A DNA stretch of 64,000 bases. Origin: Paraburkholderia fynbosensis (GTDB lineage Bacteria; Pseudomonadota; Gammaproteobacteria; Burkholderiales; Burkholderiaceae). Position numbers and translations under genes: made by a program. The stretch is taken from positions 496,001-560,000 of the forward strand of contig NZ_CADIKI010000002.1 in the NCBI RefSeq assembly GCF_902859935.1. The letters are read 5' to 3'. Positions 29,497 to 38,166 of this stretch are shown piece by piece; position 1 is the first letter of the stretch, and each line of letters starts with the position of its first letter. Below the pieces are notes generated by a model. It did no database searches and was not told the DNA's origin. It worked only from the letters and a program-made list of their open reading frames with translations.

Positions 29497-31257
29497 ATGC
29501 ACCATGGCATTGGCTTCATTCAGGATCTGGCGGTCGTGATGGCGCTCGCCGGCGTCGTCACCGTGCTGTTCCATCGCCTGAAGCAGCCGGTGGTGCTCGG
29601 TTATATCGCCGCGGGCGTGATCATCGGGCCGTACACGCCGCCGTTCCAGTTGATCCACGACGAGCAGACCATCCAGACGCTGGGCGAACTCGGCGTGGTG
29701 TTCCTGATGTTTTCGCTGGGCCTCGAATTCAGCCTGCGCAAGCTCTTCCAGGTCGGCGCGACCGCGATCGTCGCGGCGCTCTCCGAGATCGTGCTGATGC
29801 TGTGGATCGGCTACGAGATCGGTAGCGTGTTCGGCTGGAGTCCGATGGATTCACTGTTCCTCGGCGCGATCCTCGCGATTTCGTCGACCACCATCATCGT
29901 CAAGGCGTTGTCCGAACTGGGCCTGAAACGCGAACGTTTCGCGCAACTGGTGTTCGGCATTCTGATCGTCGAGGACATTCTCGGCATCGCGATGCTCGTG
30001 CTGTTGACCGGCATCGCGCAGACCGGCCAGTTGAGCGCCGGTCTCGCGATGGTCACGCTCGGCAAGCTGCTGCTGTTCATGACGGTGTCGCTGCTGGTGG
30101 GCGTGCTGGTGGTGCCGCGTGCGCTGAACTACGTGGCGCGCACGCGCAGCGACGAGATGCTGCTGGTGTCCGTGCTCGGCTTCTGCTTCGGCTTCTGCCT
30201 GCTGGTGGTGAAGCTCGACTACAGCATTGCGCTCGGCGCGTTCCTGATCGGCGCGATCATCGCGGAGTCGCGCCATCTGCATCGGATCGAGCATCTGATT
30301 GCGCCGTTGCGCGACGCCTTTTCCGCGATCTTCTTCGTGACGATCGGCCTGATGCTGAACCCCGCCGTGCTGCTCGACTACGCGTGGCCGATCGCGGTGA
30401 TCACGGTCGCGGTGATCGTCGGCAAGATCGTGTCGTGCGGGCTCGGCACCTTCCTCTCGGGGCAGGACGCGCGCACCTCGATGCGCGTGGGCATGACCGT
30501 GTCGCAGATCGGCGAGTTCTCGTTCATCATCGCGTCGCTCGGCTTGACGCTGAAGGTGACGAGCGCGTTTCTCTATCCGATCGCGGTGGCGGTGTCGGCG
30601 CTGACCACGCTCTTCACGCCGTATCTGATTCGCGGCGCCGATCCGCTGACCCGGCGCCTCGGCCAGGCGATGCCGGCCACGCTCGCCAACGCGTTCAGCC
30701 TCTATGGCCAGTGGCTGCGCAGCTTGAGCACGGGGAGCGGCGAGCCGACGCTCTTCAGCATGACGCGCAGGATCATCGTGCAGATCGCGGTCAACCTCGC
30801 GCTGGTCGCCGCGATTTTTCTGACCGTGTCGTATAGCGCGCCGTATACCGGCAAGCTCCTCGCGCACTGGCTGAGTTCGGAGCCGATGCAGCGGGTGGTG
30901 CAGTGGAGCGTCGCGCTGGTCGTGTCGCTGCCGTTCCTCGTGGCGGTGTATCGCAAGACCAAGTCGCTCGCGCTGCTGCTCGCCGAAGTCAGCGTGCAGC
31001 CGGCGACAGCAGGGCGCTTCACGAGCGCGCTCCGTTACGCGATCTCCGACCTGGTGCCGGTGGTGTCGATGGTCGGCGTGTTTCTGCTGGTCGCGGCGCT
31101 GTCGGGCAGCATCCTGCCGCCGACCGGCCTGCTCGCCGTGGTGCTGGTCTGCGCGGCGGTGCTGCTCGCGCTCGTGTGGCGCTGGTGCGTGAAGATCCAC
31201 GCGTCGATGCAGATCGCTTTGCGCGAGACTTTCGAGGAACAGCCGGATCATGAGTGA
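29497..31257 (+). CDS. CPA2-type monovalent cation:proton antiporter
   Basis: 586 residues. Twelve or more membrane segments with VVLGYIAAGVIIGP, LGELGVVFLMFSLGLEFSLRKL, AISSTTIIVKALSELGL and FLIGAIIAESRH are the KefB/KefC-type exchanger core. There is no C-terminal TrkA-N/RCK nucleotide domain; instead three further hydrophobic segments end the protein. It likely exchanges K+ or Na+ for protons. ATG 29497 has GGGAC upstream and gives the family N-terminus; an ATG at 29467 is in frame. Confidence 0.9.
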   Translation: MHHGIGFIQDLAVVMALAGVVTVLFHRLKQPVVLGYIAAGVIIGPYTPPFQLIHDEQTIQTLGELGVVFLMFSLGLEFSLRKLFQVGATAIVAALSEIVLMLWIGYEIGSVFGWSPMDSLFLGAILAISSTTIIVKALSELGLKRERFAQLVFGILIVEDILGIAMLVLLTGIAQTGQLSAGLAMVTLGKLLLFMTVSLLVGVLVVPRALNYVARTRSDEMLLVSVLGFCFGFCLLVVKLDYSIALGAFLIGAIIAESRHLHRIEHLIAPLRDAFSAIFFVTIGLMLNPAVLLDYAWPIAVITVAVIVGKIVSCGLGTFLSGQDARTSMRVGMTVSQIGEFSFIIASLGLTLKVTSAFLYPIAVAVSALTTLFTPYLIRGADPLTRRLGQAMPATLANAFSLYGQWLRSLSTGSGEPTLFSMTRRIIVQIAVNLALVAAIFLTVSYSAPYTGKLLAHWLSSEPMQRVVQWSVALVVSLPFLVAVYRKTKSLALLLAEVSVQPATAGRFTSALRYAISDLVPVVSMVGVFLLVAALSGSILPPTGLLAVVLVCAAVLLALVWRWCVKIHASMQIALRETFEEQPDHE

Positions 31258-31419
31258 TCGGGACGGACGCTGTGCGCTCCGCGGCTTCGCCAGCCGCGAG
31301 TTCCGCCGGAGTGCCCGCAACAATGTGAGCAATTGTGTGTGCGTTTGCGGGGCGTGGCGGGCTGGCGGATAATCAGGGCATATTCATTCGTTCGCGTGGA
31401 AGGCGCCTGTCTGACTGTC

Positions 31420-32931
31420 ATGAGCGAAAATAAACCTGACAACGCCGGCGAGCCCGGCAGCCCATCGTCGCCTTCGGCGTCGCCAACCCCGGTGCCGCCG
31501 GCAGCAACGCCCGGCGCGTCGAAACCCGGCGCCACACCGCCCGAACCGGCGGTTTCGCTACCTCCCTCGCATGAAGACGCGATCCAGTCGCCGATGAAGG
31601 ATGTGACGCCGGCTGCCGAAGAGGCGGCCGCGCGCTCGTCCACTGACGACCCCGAGAGCGCGTCGACCGTGACGCCCACCGATCCCCAAACGGCCCGCCG
31701 GCGCGATGCGGCCGAAGCGCGCAGTTCGGCCGCTGCATCGACGGCGAAGCAGGAAGCCGAAGTGCATGAGCGCGAGGCGCGCCATGCGGGCGCACCCACT
31801 GCGCATCCCGGCATCATGAAAGGCGCGAAGAGCGCGGCCGGCACGACAAGCACCAGGAGCGCGCCGAGCTTCGCGAGCAGCGAGCCGTTGGCCGGCGGGT
31901 TGACCACGCCGGTCTCGACCGACGACAACGCCGCCGAACCAGCGGAGACCTCCACCTCGCGCCCGGCCGGCGCGCCGCCGCCGGGCTTCGGCGCGGCGCC
32001 CGACTTCAGCGCGACCAATCCGCCGCCGCCCAATGCGTTGCCACCGTCGCCGCCGCGCTATCTGAAGCAGAACGATTCGGCGTGGACGGTGTTCGGGCGC
32101 ATCATCGCGGCGCGCGCGCGTCAACTGTTCGATCGCGCGGGACAGCGGATCACGCAGCGCACGCTGCGCATCGGCGTGTCGGCGCGCATCTTCCATCCGG
32201 AGCCGGGCGCGAAGGGGCTGCGCGGCAAGACGCTGCAATACCTCGAGGAATCGATCGCGCACTGGGTGATGTCGCGTGACGTACTGGTGTTCATGATTCC
32301 GACCGTCGGTCATCAGGGCATGCTGCATCCGAGCAACATCCGGTTGCGTGACTACGCGAAGCATCTCGACGGCTTGCTGTTGCAAGGCGGCGCCGACGTT
32401 TCTCCGCAGACTTACGCGGAAGAGGCGAGCAGCCACGAGTGGCCCGGCGACCGCGTGCGCGACATGTACGAACTGGAGTTGCTGCACGAGTTTGTCGAGT
32501 CGGGCAAGCCGGTGCTGGGCGTGTGCCGCGGCTGTCAACTGATCAACGTGGCGTTCGGCGGCACCTTGTATCAGGACATCGCGACCGATGTCCCGACGGC
32601 GGCTGCGCACGTCAACGAGAACTACGATCAGCATCGGCACGGGATTCATTTTCCGGACGGTTCCACGCTGGTCAACATGTTCCCTGGCCGGCGCGATGCG
32701 ATCGTCAACTCGATTCACCATCAGGCGGTGAAATCGCTCGGGCGCGATCTGAATATCGAGGCGGTGTCGGCGACGGACGGCATCATCGAAGCCGTGCGCT
32801 ACCGGCGTGCGCCGTTCGTGATGGGCGTGCAGTGGCATCCGGAGTTTCATCGCGCGGGCGGCCCGGAGTTGCTCGATTGCACGCCGCTGCTCGATACGTT
32901 TTTGCGGGTGGCGCGGGAAACGCGGTTTTGA
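31420..32931 (+). CDS. Peptidase C26 glutamine amidotransferase with long disordered N-terminus
   Basis: 503 residues. Residues 1-210 are rich in Pro, Ala, Thr, Ser and Glu with no fold signature. The C-terminal 260 residues are a class I glutamine amidotransferase-like gamma-glutamyl hydrolase (PuuD type): LLLQGGADVSP, LGVCRGCQLINVAFGGTLYQDI with the nucleophile Cys, and VMGVQWHPEFH with the catalytic His and Glu. PuuD enzymes release GABA from gamma-glutamyl-GABA in putrescine breakdown, but no puu genes are nearby. Start at ATG 31420; an in-frame ATG at 31333 lacks a clear ribosome site. Confidence 0.87.
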   Translation: MSENKPDNAGEPGSPSSPSASPTPVPPAATPGASKPGATPPEPAVSLPPSHEDAIQSPMKDVTPAAEEAAARSSTDDPESASTVTPTDPQTARRRDAAEARSSAAASTAKQEAEVHEREARHAGAPTAHPGIMKGAKSAAGTTSTRSAPSFASSEPLAGGLTTPVSTDDNAAEPAETSTSRPAGAPPPGFGAAPDFSATNPPPPNALPPSPPRYLKQNDSAWTVFGRIIAARARQLFDRAGQRITQRTLRIGVSARIFHPEPGAKGLRGKTLQYLEESIAHWVMSRDVLVFMIPTVGHQGMLHPSNIRLRDYAKHLDGLLLQGGADVSPQTYAEEASSHEWPGDRVRDMYELELLHEFVESGKPVLGVCRGCQLINVAFGGTLYQDIATDVPTAAAHVNENYDQHRHGIHFPDGSTLVNMFPGRRDAIVNSIHHQAVKSLGRDLNIEAVSATDGIIEAVRYRRAPFVMGVQWHPEFHRAGGPELLDCTPLLDTFLRVARETRF

Positions 32932-33513
32932 GGTTTTTTGTGTTGGTCTGGCTCGCGTTCCGGTGTGTGGACTGGGAGGGGAGCAGGCTTCGGTTAAATG
33001 CTGTTCCCCGAAGCTAATTTGTTTGACGCGCCGTCGCGTGATGCGGCGGTGCGCTTCGCGCGGCATTCGGCCTGCGCTATTTCCCTTTGTTTCCATCTGG
33101 CAGTTTGCCTCTGCATTGTCTTGACGGCTGGTATTGCGCGACCTCGCGTGACTGATGCGAGCACTCCGGGTTCCAGTTCGTCAGCCTCTCTTTATCAAGA
33201 CAATAAGGAATCCGATCGTAGATGAATTTTGCGATATGGCTCCGGCTGTCTATCGCAATATTGAAACCCGCTCGCTGTTGGATTCGTACAAATCCAACGA
33301 CAAGTTGGGAAACTTGTGCGCGAGGTGGTTTGCTACGGTTTGCTCCTATCCCGAAACGTTTATTTGCTGATTGGCACTTTGCTTATCCGGATTCGTTCGC
33401 CGTCAATGTATCTCAATTTGAAGCCGTGTCAGGCGGCATTTGAGTGCTTCGCTTCACGGCAAATCCGCGCGATAATCTGCGGCTCTCTTGGGATCTGGAT
33501 GGAGCAAGCAGGT
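32932..33513. other. Long intergenic region with tandem hairpins
   Basis: About 580 bases of lower GC. Short open frames are present but none has family features or a good ribosome site. At 33278-33316 two small perfect hairpins sit side by side: TTGGATT/AATCCAA with a 6-base loop, then CAAGTT/AACTTG with a GGGA loop. These could belong to a leader or small RNA. Confidence 0.45.
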
Positions 33514-34293
33514 ATGAAGTATCACTTAATAATACGGCGTGCCATGCTGCTCGCGGTTTCATACGCACTGCTGCCGCATGCCGGTTTGGCGCTCGCGGCG
33601 CAAAGCGAAGATGCCGCGCAGATTGGCGGTATGCGGCCGGCAACCAGCGCGTTGACGCCGCAGCCCAATGCGGCCGCTCTCGCCGATGCGCGGGCGGATA
33701 CATCGTCCGCATCGGATGCATTGGACGCAGAGAACTCCTCGAGCGACGCGCCAGGCAATGTCGCCGAATTGATGCAGATGATTCACGACGCGAAGCTGAG
33801 CGAACTGCGCACCACATACAACGGCAGTTACGGCGCGAGTCTGTTCTTCTACCCGCAAGAAATGACTTACTACGTCGCGTTATTTCAGAACAAACATTTC
33901 TGGCGCGTGATCAAGTCCGAGAACGTGAATCGGTCGGAAGCGATCTACGCGGAGTTTGCGCAGCAGACGGCGCAGCTCGCAGATGTCGAAATTCGCCGTG
34001 TGCAGTTACAGGCGCAAAAGGCGTACATCGCGGAGATCATCGCGATGTCGCAGGATCGCGCGAAACGCCTGCAGGCCGATCTGGCTGTCGCACGTACGCA
34101 GCAGGCCAAGGTCGATGACTACCAGCGACAAGCGCAGGGCGAGGCGGTCACGTTGCGCGCGGAAAAGGAACGCGCGCAGGCGCAATTGCGTGCGGCGCAG
34201 AACGAAGTGATGCAATTGCAGCGGCAGACGGAATTCGGTCTGCCGACGCAGAGTGGACTGCCGCCGCAAAGCGGATTGTCGAACCGGAAGTAA
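33514..34293 (+). CDS. DUF2968 family exported protein
   Basis: 259 residues. A signal peptide ends near GLALAAQS. The conserved core is LSELRTTYNGSYGASLFFY followed by MTYYVALFQNKHFWRVIK; the last 100 residues are a charged coiled coil (repeated Gln, Arg, Ala, Glu heptads) ending in a short GLPTQSGLPPQSGL repeat. Function is unknown; such proteins are found in Burkholderiaceae. ATG 33514 gives a good signal peptide; ATG 33499 adds five residues. Confidence 0.85.
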   Translation: MKYHLIIRRAMLLAVSYALLPHAGLALAAQSEDAAQIGGMRPATSALTPQPNAAALADARADTSSASDALDAENSSSDAPGNVAELMQMIHDAKLSELRTTYNGSYGASLFFYPQEMTYYVALFQNKHFWRVIKSENVNRSEAIYAEFAQQTAQLADVEIRRVQLQAQKAYIAEIIAMSQDRAKRLQADLAVARTQQAKVDDYQRQAQGEAVTLRAEKERAQAQLRAAQNEVMQLQRQTEFGLPTQSGLPPQSGLSNRK

Positions 34294-34323
34294 TGGCCAA
34301 ATAGCGGCGTTGTGATTGGAGAA

Positions 34324-34358
34324 AAGCCCGGCTATGAACGAACAGCCGGGCTTCCTTT
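34324..34358. terminator. Bidirectional rho-independent terminator
   Basis: AAGCCCGGCT and AGCCGGGCTT form a perfect 10-bp stem with a 10-base loop. T-rich tails are present on both strands, and it lies between the convergent DUF2968 gene and the following minus-strand gene. Confidence 0.9.
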
Positions 34359-34403
34359 TGCCGCCCAGATTTCGCTGGCGGCGGGTAGCGGCACGTTAGC
34401 GCT

Positions 34404-35510
34404 TCACTTCCCGAATTGATCTGGGACCTCGGTCACGCGACGCTGTGACATATGGTTTATCCATTCCGTCCCGTTGCCGATCGGCGAATGGTTTGACGCA
34501 GCAGGGCGGGGCGGCGGCGCGATATCGCGCAGGTGCGTGGCGGCGGACATCGTGACGTCGGCGTATTCGTCGACGCCGAGTTGCGCCGGCGCGAGAGGCG
34601 AGTAATTTCCCGCAGCGGAAGGTGCCGGCGAGGTTCGTTGCGCGCTCGGCGGGACGGTGATGTGCGGCATACCGTCGACCATGGGCGCAGCGCGCGATAG
34701 CGGATTTGCAGTCGTGCTGCGCGCAAGATGATCGCGTGTTTTTTCTCGCCGGCTGCCGGCCGTTTCGCGAAGCGTGTGGCGGCGTGAGACAGGATCGCTG
34801 CTTGCGACATGCGGCGCCGCCGCTGCTTGAGTCGCGCGGGGCACAGGCGCATAAGTGGAGCGGGCAGACGAAGATGCACGCTCCGCACGCGCCGATGTCG
34901 CGCTTCGAGCCCGCGCTTTAACTGCGCCACCGCTAACGGGTTCCCTCGCAATAACCACATCGGGCACGCGACGCTGCGCCGGCGGCACATCGCGGTTGGC
35001 GGTGGCCGTGACCACGGGTTTCTCAACGGCGATCATCTGGCGATGCGCCGAATCATCGAACGCAATCCATGCGAGTATCGCGGCGCCACTGAGTGCGCAT
35101 GCGCCACCTGCGAACGCTTTCCAATGGGGCGGAACATCGCGCGACCTGGACACGAACACAGGTGCCTCGACCATAGTCAGCGCGCCGGCCTCAGCGCCCC
35201 CATGCGGAGTTTCTTCACGCGCAGGGTGAAATACCGTCGTCGCACGCGTCGCTGTTGCTGCCGAAGCAACTGCCGCAGCAGCGCGCCGTGCATTCAACGG
35301 CACCCATGTGCAAAACGACAAGATGGCCTTGTCGCTCATGCAGAAGGTGCGCAGCACCGCTGCATAGAGCGCCTTGATTTCGGTGCGCCAGCTTTGACCA
35401 GGCGGAAGAAGCGTCCAGTCACGGCCGAAGGGCGTCGGCAGACGATCGAGCGGACGCAGGCGCGGCATAGCGATCGCGCCTTCGATCAGGGTGAACGGAA
35501 TAGTGGACAT
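34404..35510 (-). CDS. Hypothetical single-pass membrane protein
   Basis: 368 residues of unknown family. A conserved-looking N-terminal part (residues 1-75, with LDRLPTPFGRDWTLLPPGQSW) precedes one transmembrane segment at residues 132-151 (AFAGGACALSGAAILAWIAF). The remaining 215 residues are low complexity, rich in Ala, Arg, Ser and Pro, and probably extend into the periplasm. ATG 35510 chosen because the sequence before it (to 35675) looks like non-coding sequence. Codon use is GC-rich like its neighbours. Confidence 0.7.
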   Translation of the reverse strand: MSTIPFTLIEGAIAMPRLRPLDRLPTPFGRDWTLLPPGQSWRTEIKALYAAVLRTFCMSDKAILSFCTWVPLNARRAAAAVASAATATRATTVFHPAREETPHGGAEAGALTMVEAPVFVSRSRDVPPHWKAFAGGACALSGAAILAWIAFDDSAHRQMIAVEKPVVTATANRDVPPAQRRVPDVVIAREPVSGGAVKARARSATSARAERASSSARSTYAPVPRATQAAAAPHVASSDPVSRRHTLRETAGSRREKTRDHLARSTTANPLSRAAPMVDGMPHITVPPSAQRTSPAPSAAGNYSPLAPAQLGVDEYADVTMSAATHLRDIAPPPRPAASNHSPIGNGTEWINHMSQRRVTEVPDQFGK

Positions 35511-35815
35511 CGGTCTGTTCCGGCGCCTCGTAGTGGGGCCGCCGTGGGCGGCTGCGGGGATCGGTAGGGACTCAGGCTTGCGGTGATGCAGATAGAACGC
35601 CTTGCATGCATACCGCACGTCGACGCGAACATCAGCAAGCGTATTCACGAGGAACACATGACCGGGTGCACGCACGCCAACCGGTGACGCCCTCGATTAC
35701 ACGCGATGATGCCGGGCCGCTGTCATACCGGAAATCAGACCGCTCCGAAAAAATGGGGACATCCCCGAGACCCGGACCGATCCAACCACGACGACCCGTC
35801 CTCGCGCTCGCCGCC
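35511..35815. other. Intergenic region
   Basis: About 305 bases between the hypothetical membrane protein and the GNAT gene, both on the minus strand. I see no gene, RNA or clear signal in it; it should hold the promoter of the hypothetical gene. Confidence 0.45.
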
Positions 35816-36340
35816 TTATCGATTCAACCGGTACACGTAGCGCAGCGCGGTGATATCCACGCCGCCCATGTGATCCGGTTCAGCGCCGACGAACTGCCAG
35901 CCCTGCCGCTCATAGAATCCGATCGCCGGCGTATTGCCTTCGAGCACGTACAGATACAACTGCGCCTCGCCTTGCGCGCGCGCCCAGTCTTCGGCGGCGC
36001 GCATCAGCAGCTTGCCGACGCCGATGCCCTGATAGCCCGGCAGCGCATGCAGGTTGTCGAGCAGCACGCCCCACGTTGATTCCGGTTGCCGTTCGACGCA
36101 GACGAAGCCGATCGGCTCGCCCGCCAGTTCGGCGATCAGCACGATGCGGCGCTCGCCGCCCGGCGCACTGAGCCGCGCTTCCCAATATGCGGCGCGCTCG
36201 CGCGTGACTTCGCCATCGAGGAACGCGTCGGGCAGCAGGCCGCGATACGTGGCTTGCCAACTGGCGCTGTGAATCGACGCAATCAACGCGGCGTCGTCGA
36301 CGGTGGCGGGGCGCAACGAAAGAGCGGGGAGGGTTCGCAT
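35816..36340 (-). CDS. GNAT family N-acetyltransferase
   Basis: 174 residues. LSLRPATVDDAALIASIHSASW opens the fold; LPGYQGIGVGKLLMRAAEDWA is the acetyl-CoA pyrophosphate-binding motif (Q-x-x-G-x-G/A) near residue 112; NTPAIGFYERQGWQFVG is the last strand-helix motif. Substrate unknown. ATG 36340 is preferred; the longer frame to 36481 adds unrelated residues. Confidence 0.9.
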   Translation of the reverse strand: MRTLPALSLRPATVDDAALIASIHSASWQATYRGLLPDAFLDGEVTRERAAYWEARLSAPGGERRIVLIAELAGEPIGFVCVERQPESTWGVLLDNLHALPGYQGIGVGKLLMRAAEDWARAQGEAQLYLYVLEGNTPAIGFYERQGWQFVGAEPDHMGGVDITALRYVYRLNR

Positions 36341-36646
36341 CAGCTGTTGATCAACGCAAGTGCCGGGGCAGAACAGTTTACCGCGATGAATGCTCGCGTC
36401 GTCCGTAAGCAAACTGTATGCATTTCGCAACAGCGCCATCAACGGTAACATTACCTGGGGCGGCTTCCGCATGAGTCTCAAGGTTTGCCCTGATTCCGCG
36501 TCGATACGTTCACCAGGATAATGCTGCGCCCCCCGGCACGGTCTTTCCTTACCGTTTGCCTGCGGCCTCCGTTTGCACTCGTGCAGCGGATCGTTTCAAC
36601 TGCCCGCCGTCATCGTGTCACGGCGACGGGCCTATCAGAGAATTTC
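36341..36646. other. Divergent intergenic region
   Basis: About 306 bases between the GNAT gene (minus) and the citrate-type carrier gene (plus). It should hold both promoters; no clear operator, riboswitch or RNA was recognised. Confidence 0.45.
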
Positions 36647-37948
36647 ATGTCCACAGCTTCTCCGACCCTTTCCGTTCAGGAAGAATCCAAGGTCAAGACA
36701 GTGTTCCGCGTCGTCAGCGGCAACTTTCTTGAGATGTACGACTTCATGGTCTATGGCTACTACGCCTCGGCGATCGCCAAGACCTACTTCCCCAGCGGCA
36801 ACGAATTCGCATCGCTGATGCTGTCGCTGTCGGTGTTCGGCGCGGGCTTCCTGATGCGGCCGATCGGCGCGATCGTGCTGGGCGCCTACATCGACCATCA
36901 CGGCCGCCGCAAAGGTCTGATCCTCACGCTCAGCCTGATGGCGCTCGGCACGCTCACGGTCGCGGCCATCCCGGGCTACGCGACCATCGGCCTCGTCGCA
37001 CCGGTGCTCGTGCTGCTCGGCCGGCTATTGCAAGGCTTCTCCGCCGGGGTCGAACTGGGCGGCGTGTCCGTGTATCTGTCGGAGATCGCGACGAAGGGCA
37101 ACAAGGGCTTCTATTGCTCATGGCAGTCGGGCAGCCAGCAGGTCGCCGTGGTGTTCGCCGCGCTGATCGGCGTGACGCTGAACAAGCTGCTGCCCGCCGA
37201 CCAGATGACCGCCTGGGGCTGGCGCGTGCCGTTCCTGATCGGTTGCCTGATCGTGCCGTTCCTGTTCATCATCCGCCGTTCGCTGAAGGAAACCGAGGAG
37301 TTCAAGGCGCGTAAGCATCGTCCGAGCATGAGCGAGATCATGAAGTCGATGGTCACCAACTGGGGCGTCGTGCTGGGCGGCATGGGCATGGTCATCATGA
37401 CCACGGTGTCGTTCTACACGATCACCGCCTACACGCCGACCTTCGGCAGGGAAGTGCTGAAGCTGTCGTCCATCGACACGCTCGTCGTTACCGTCTGCGT
37501 GGGTCTGTCGAACCTGGTCTGGCTGCCGGTCGCGGGCGCGCTGTCGGATCGCATCGGCCGCCGTCCGGTGCTGCTCGCGTTCACGATTCTGACGATCGCC
37601 ACCGCGTATCCGGCGCTGCAATGGCTGGTCGCCGAGCCGTCGTTCGCGCGCCTGCTGGCGGTCCAGTTGTGGCTGTCGTTCCTGTACGGCAGCTATAACG
37701 GCGCGATGGTGGTGGCGCTGACCGAAGTGATGCCGGTCGAAGTGCGCACGGCGGGCTTCTCGCTCGCCTACAGCCTCGCGACGACGGTCGGCGGTTTCAC
37801 GCCGGCGATCGCGACGCTGCTGATTCACGTCACGAGCAACAAGGCGGCGCCGGGTCTGGTCCTCGGCGTGGCGGCGATCTGCGGCTTGATCGCGACGCTG
37901 TTTCTGTATCGGACGCGGGAGTCGCGCAATCAGTATCGAGCGGCTTGA
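36647..37948 (+). CDS. MFS transporter, metabolite:H+ symporter family (citrate/tricarballylate type)
   Basis: 433 residues, 12 predicted segments. [28 protein letters not shown] is the start typical of CitA/TcuC-like citrate and tricarballylate carriers; [13 protein letters not shown] and [10 protein letters not shown] are the MFS loop motifs, and [22 protein letters not shown] lies in segment 4. No catabolic partner gene is adjacent. Start at ATG 36647. Confidence 0.9.
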   Translation: MSTASPTLSVQEESKVKTVFRVVSGNFLEMYDFMVYGYYASAIAKTYFPSGNEFASLMLSLSVFGAGFLMRPIGAIVLGAYIDHHGRRKGLILTLSLMALGTLTVAAIPGYATIGLVAPVLVLLGRLLQGFSAGVELGGVSVYLSEIATKGNKGFYCSWQSGSQQVAVVFAALIGVTLNKLLPADQMTAWGWRVPFLIGCLIVPFLFIIRRSLKETEEFKARKHRPSMSEIMKSMVTNWGVVLGGMGMVIMTTVSFYTITAYTPTFGREVLKLSSIDTLVVTVCVGLSNLVWLPVAGALSDRIGRRPVLLAFTILTIATAYPALQWLVAEPSFARLLAVQLWLSFLYGSYNGAMVVALTEVMPVEVRTAGFSLAYSLATTVGGFTPAIATLLIHVTSNKAAPGLVLGVAAICGLIATLFLYRTRESRNQYRAA

Positions 37949-37985
37949 GCGCTCGCGGCCGCGCCGCGGTTGCACGGGTTAAAGA

Positions 37986-38020
37986 AAAACCCCGCGTTCT
38001 CACGGACGCGGGGTTTTTTT
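37986..38020. terminator. Bidirectional rho-independent terminator
   Basis: AAAACCCCGCGT and ACGCGGGGTTTT form a 12-bp stem around an 8-base loop, followed by TTT. It lies between the convergent MFS and TPR genes; the A-rich left side gives a T-run on the minus strand. Confidence 0.93.
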
Positions 38021-38166
38021 ATTATTGAACGTGGCGGGGAGCGTGTGATGCAGTGCTGTCGTGCGGGTTGCCTGCGGTCGCTGGCTTGCGGTGCGGTGCG
38101 GCGCTTTGCGTGCGCCCCTGCGTGCCCGGCGCCCCCATGCGACCTTGCTTCCATCACCACGCGCAA

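Noticed and set aside
31280..31298. CGCGGCT/AGCCGCG hairpin after the antiporter gene
   Set aside because: Seven-bp stem without a T-run; too weak to call a terminator in GC-rich DNA.
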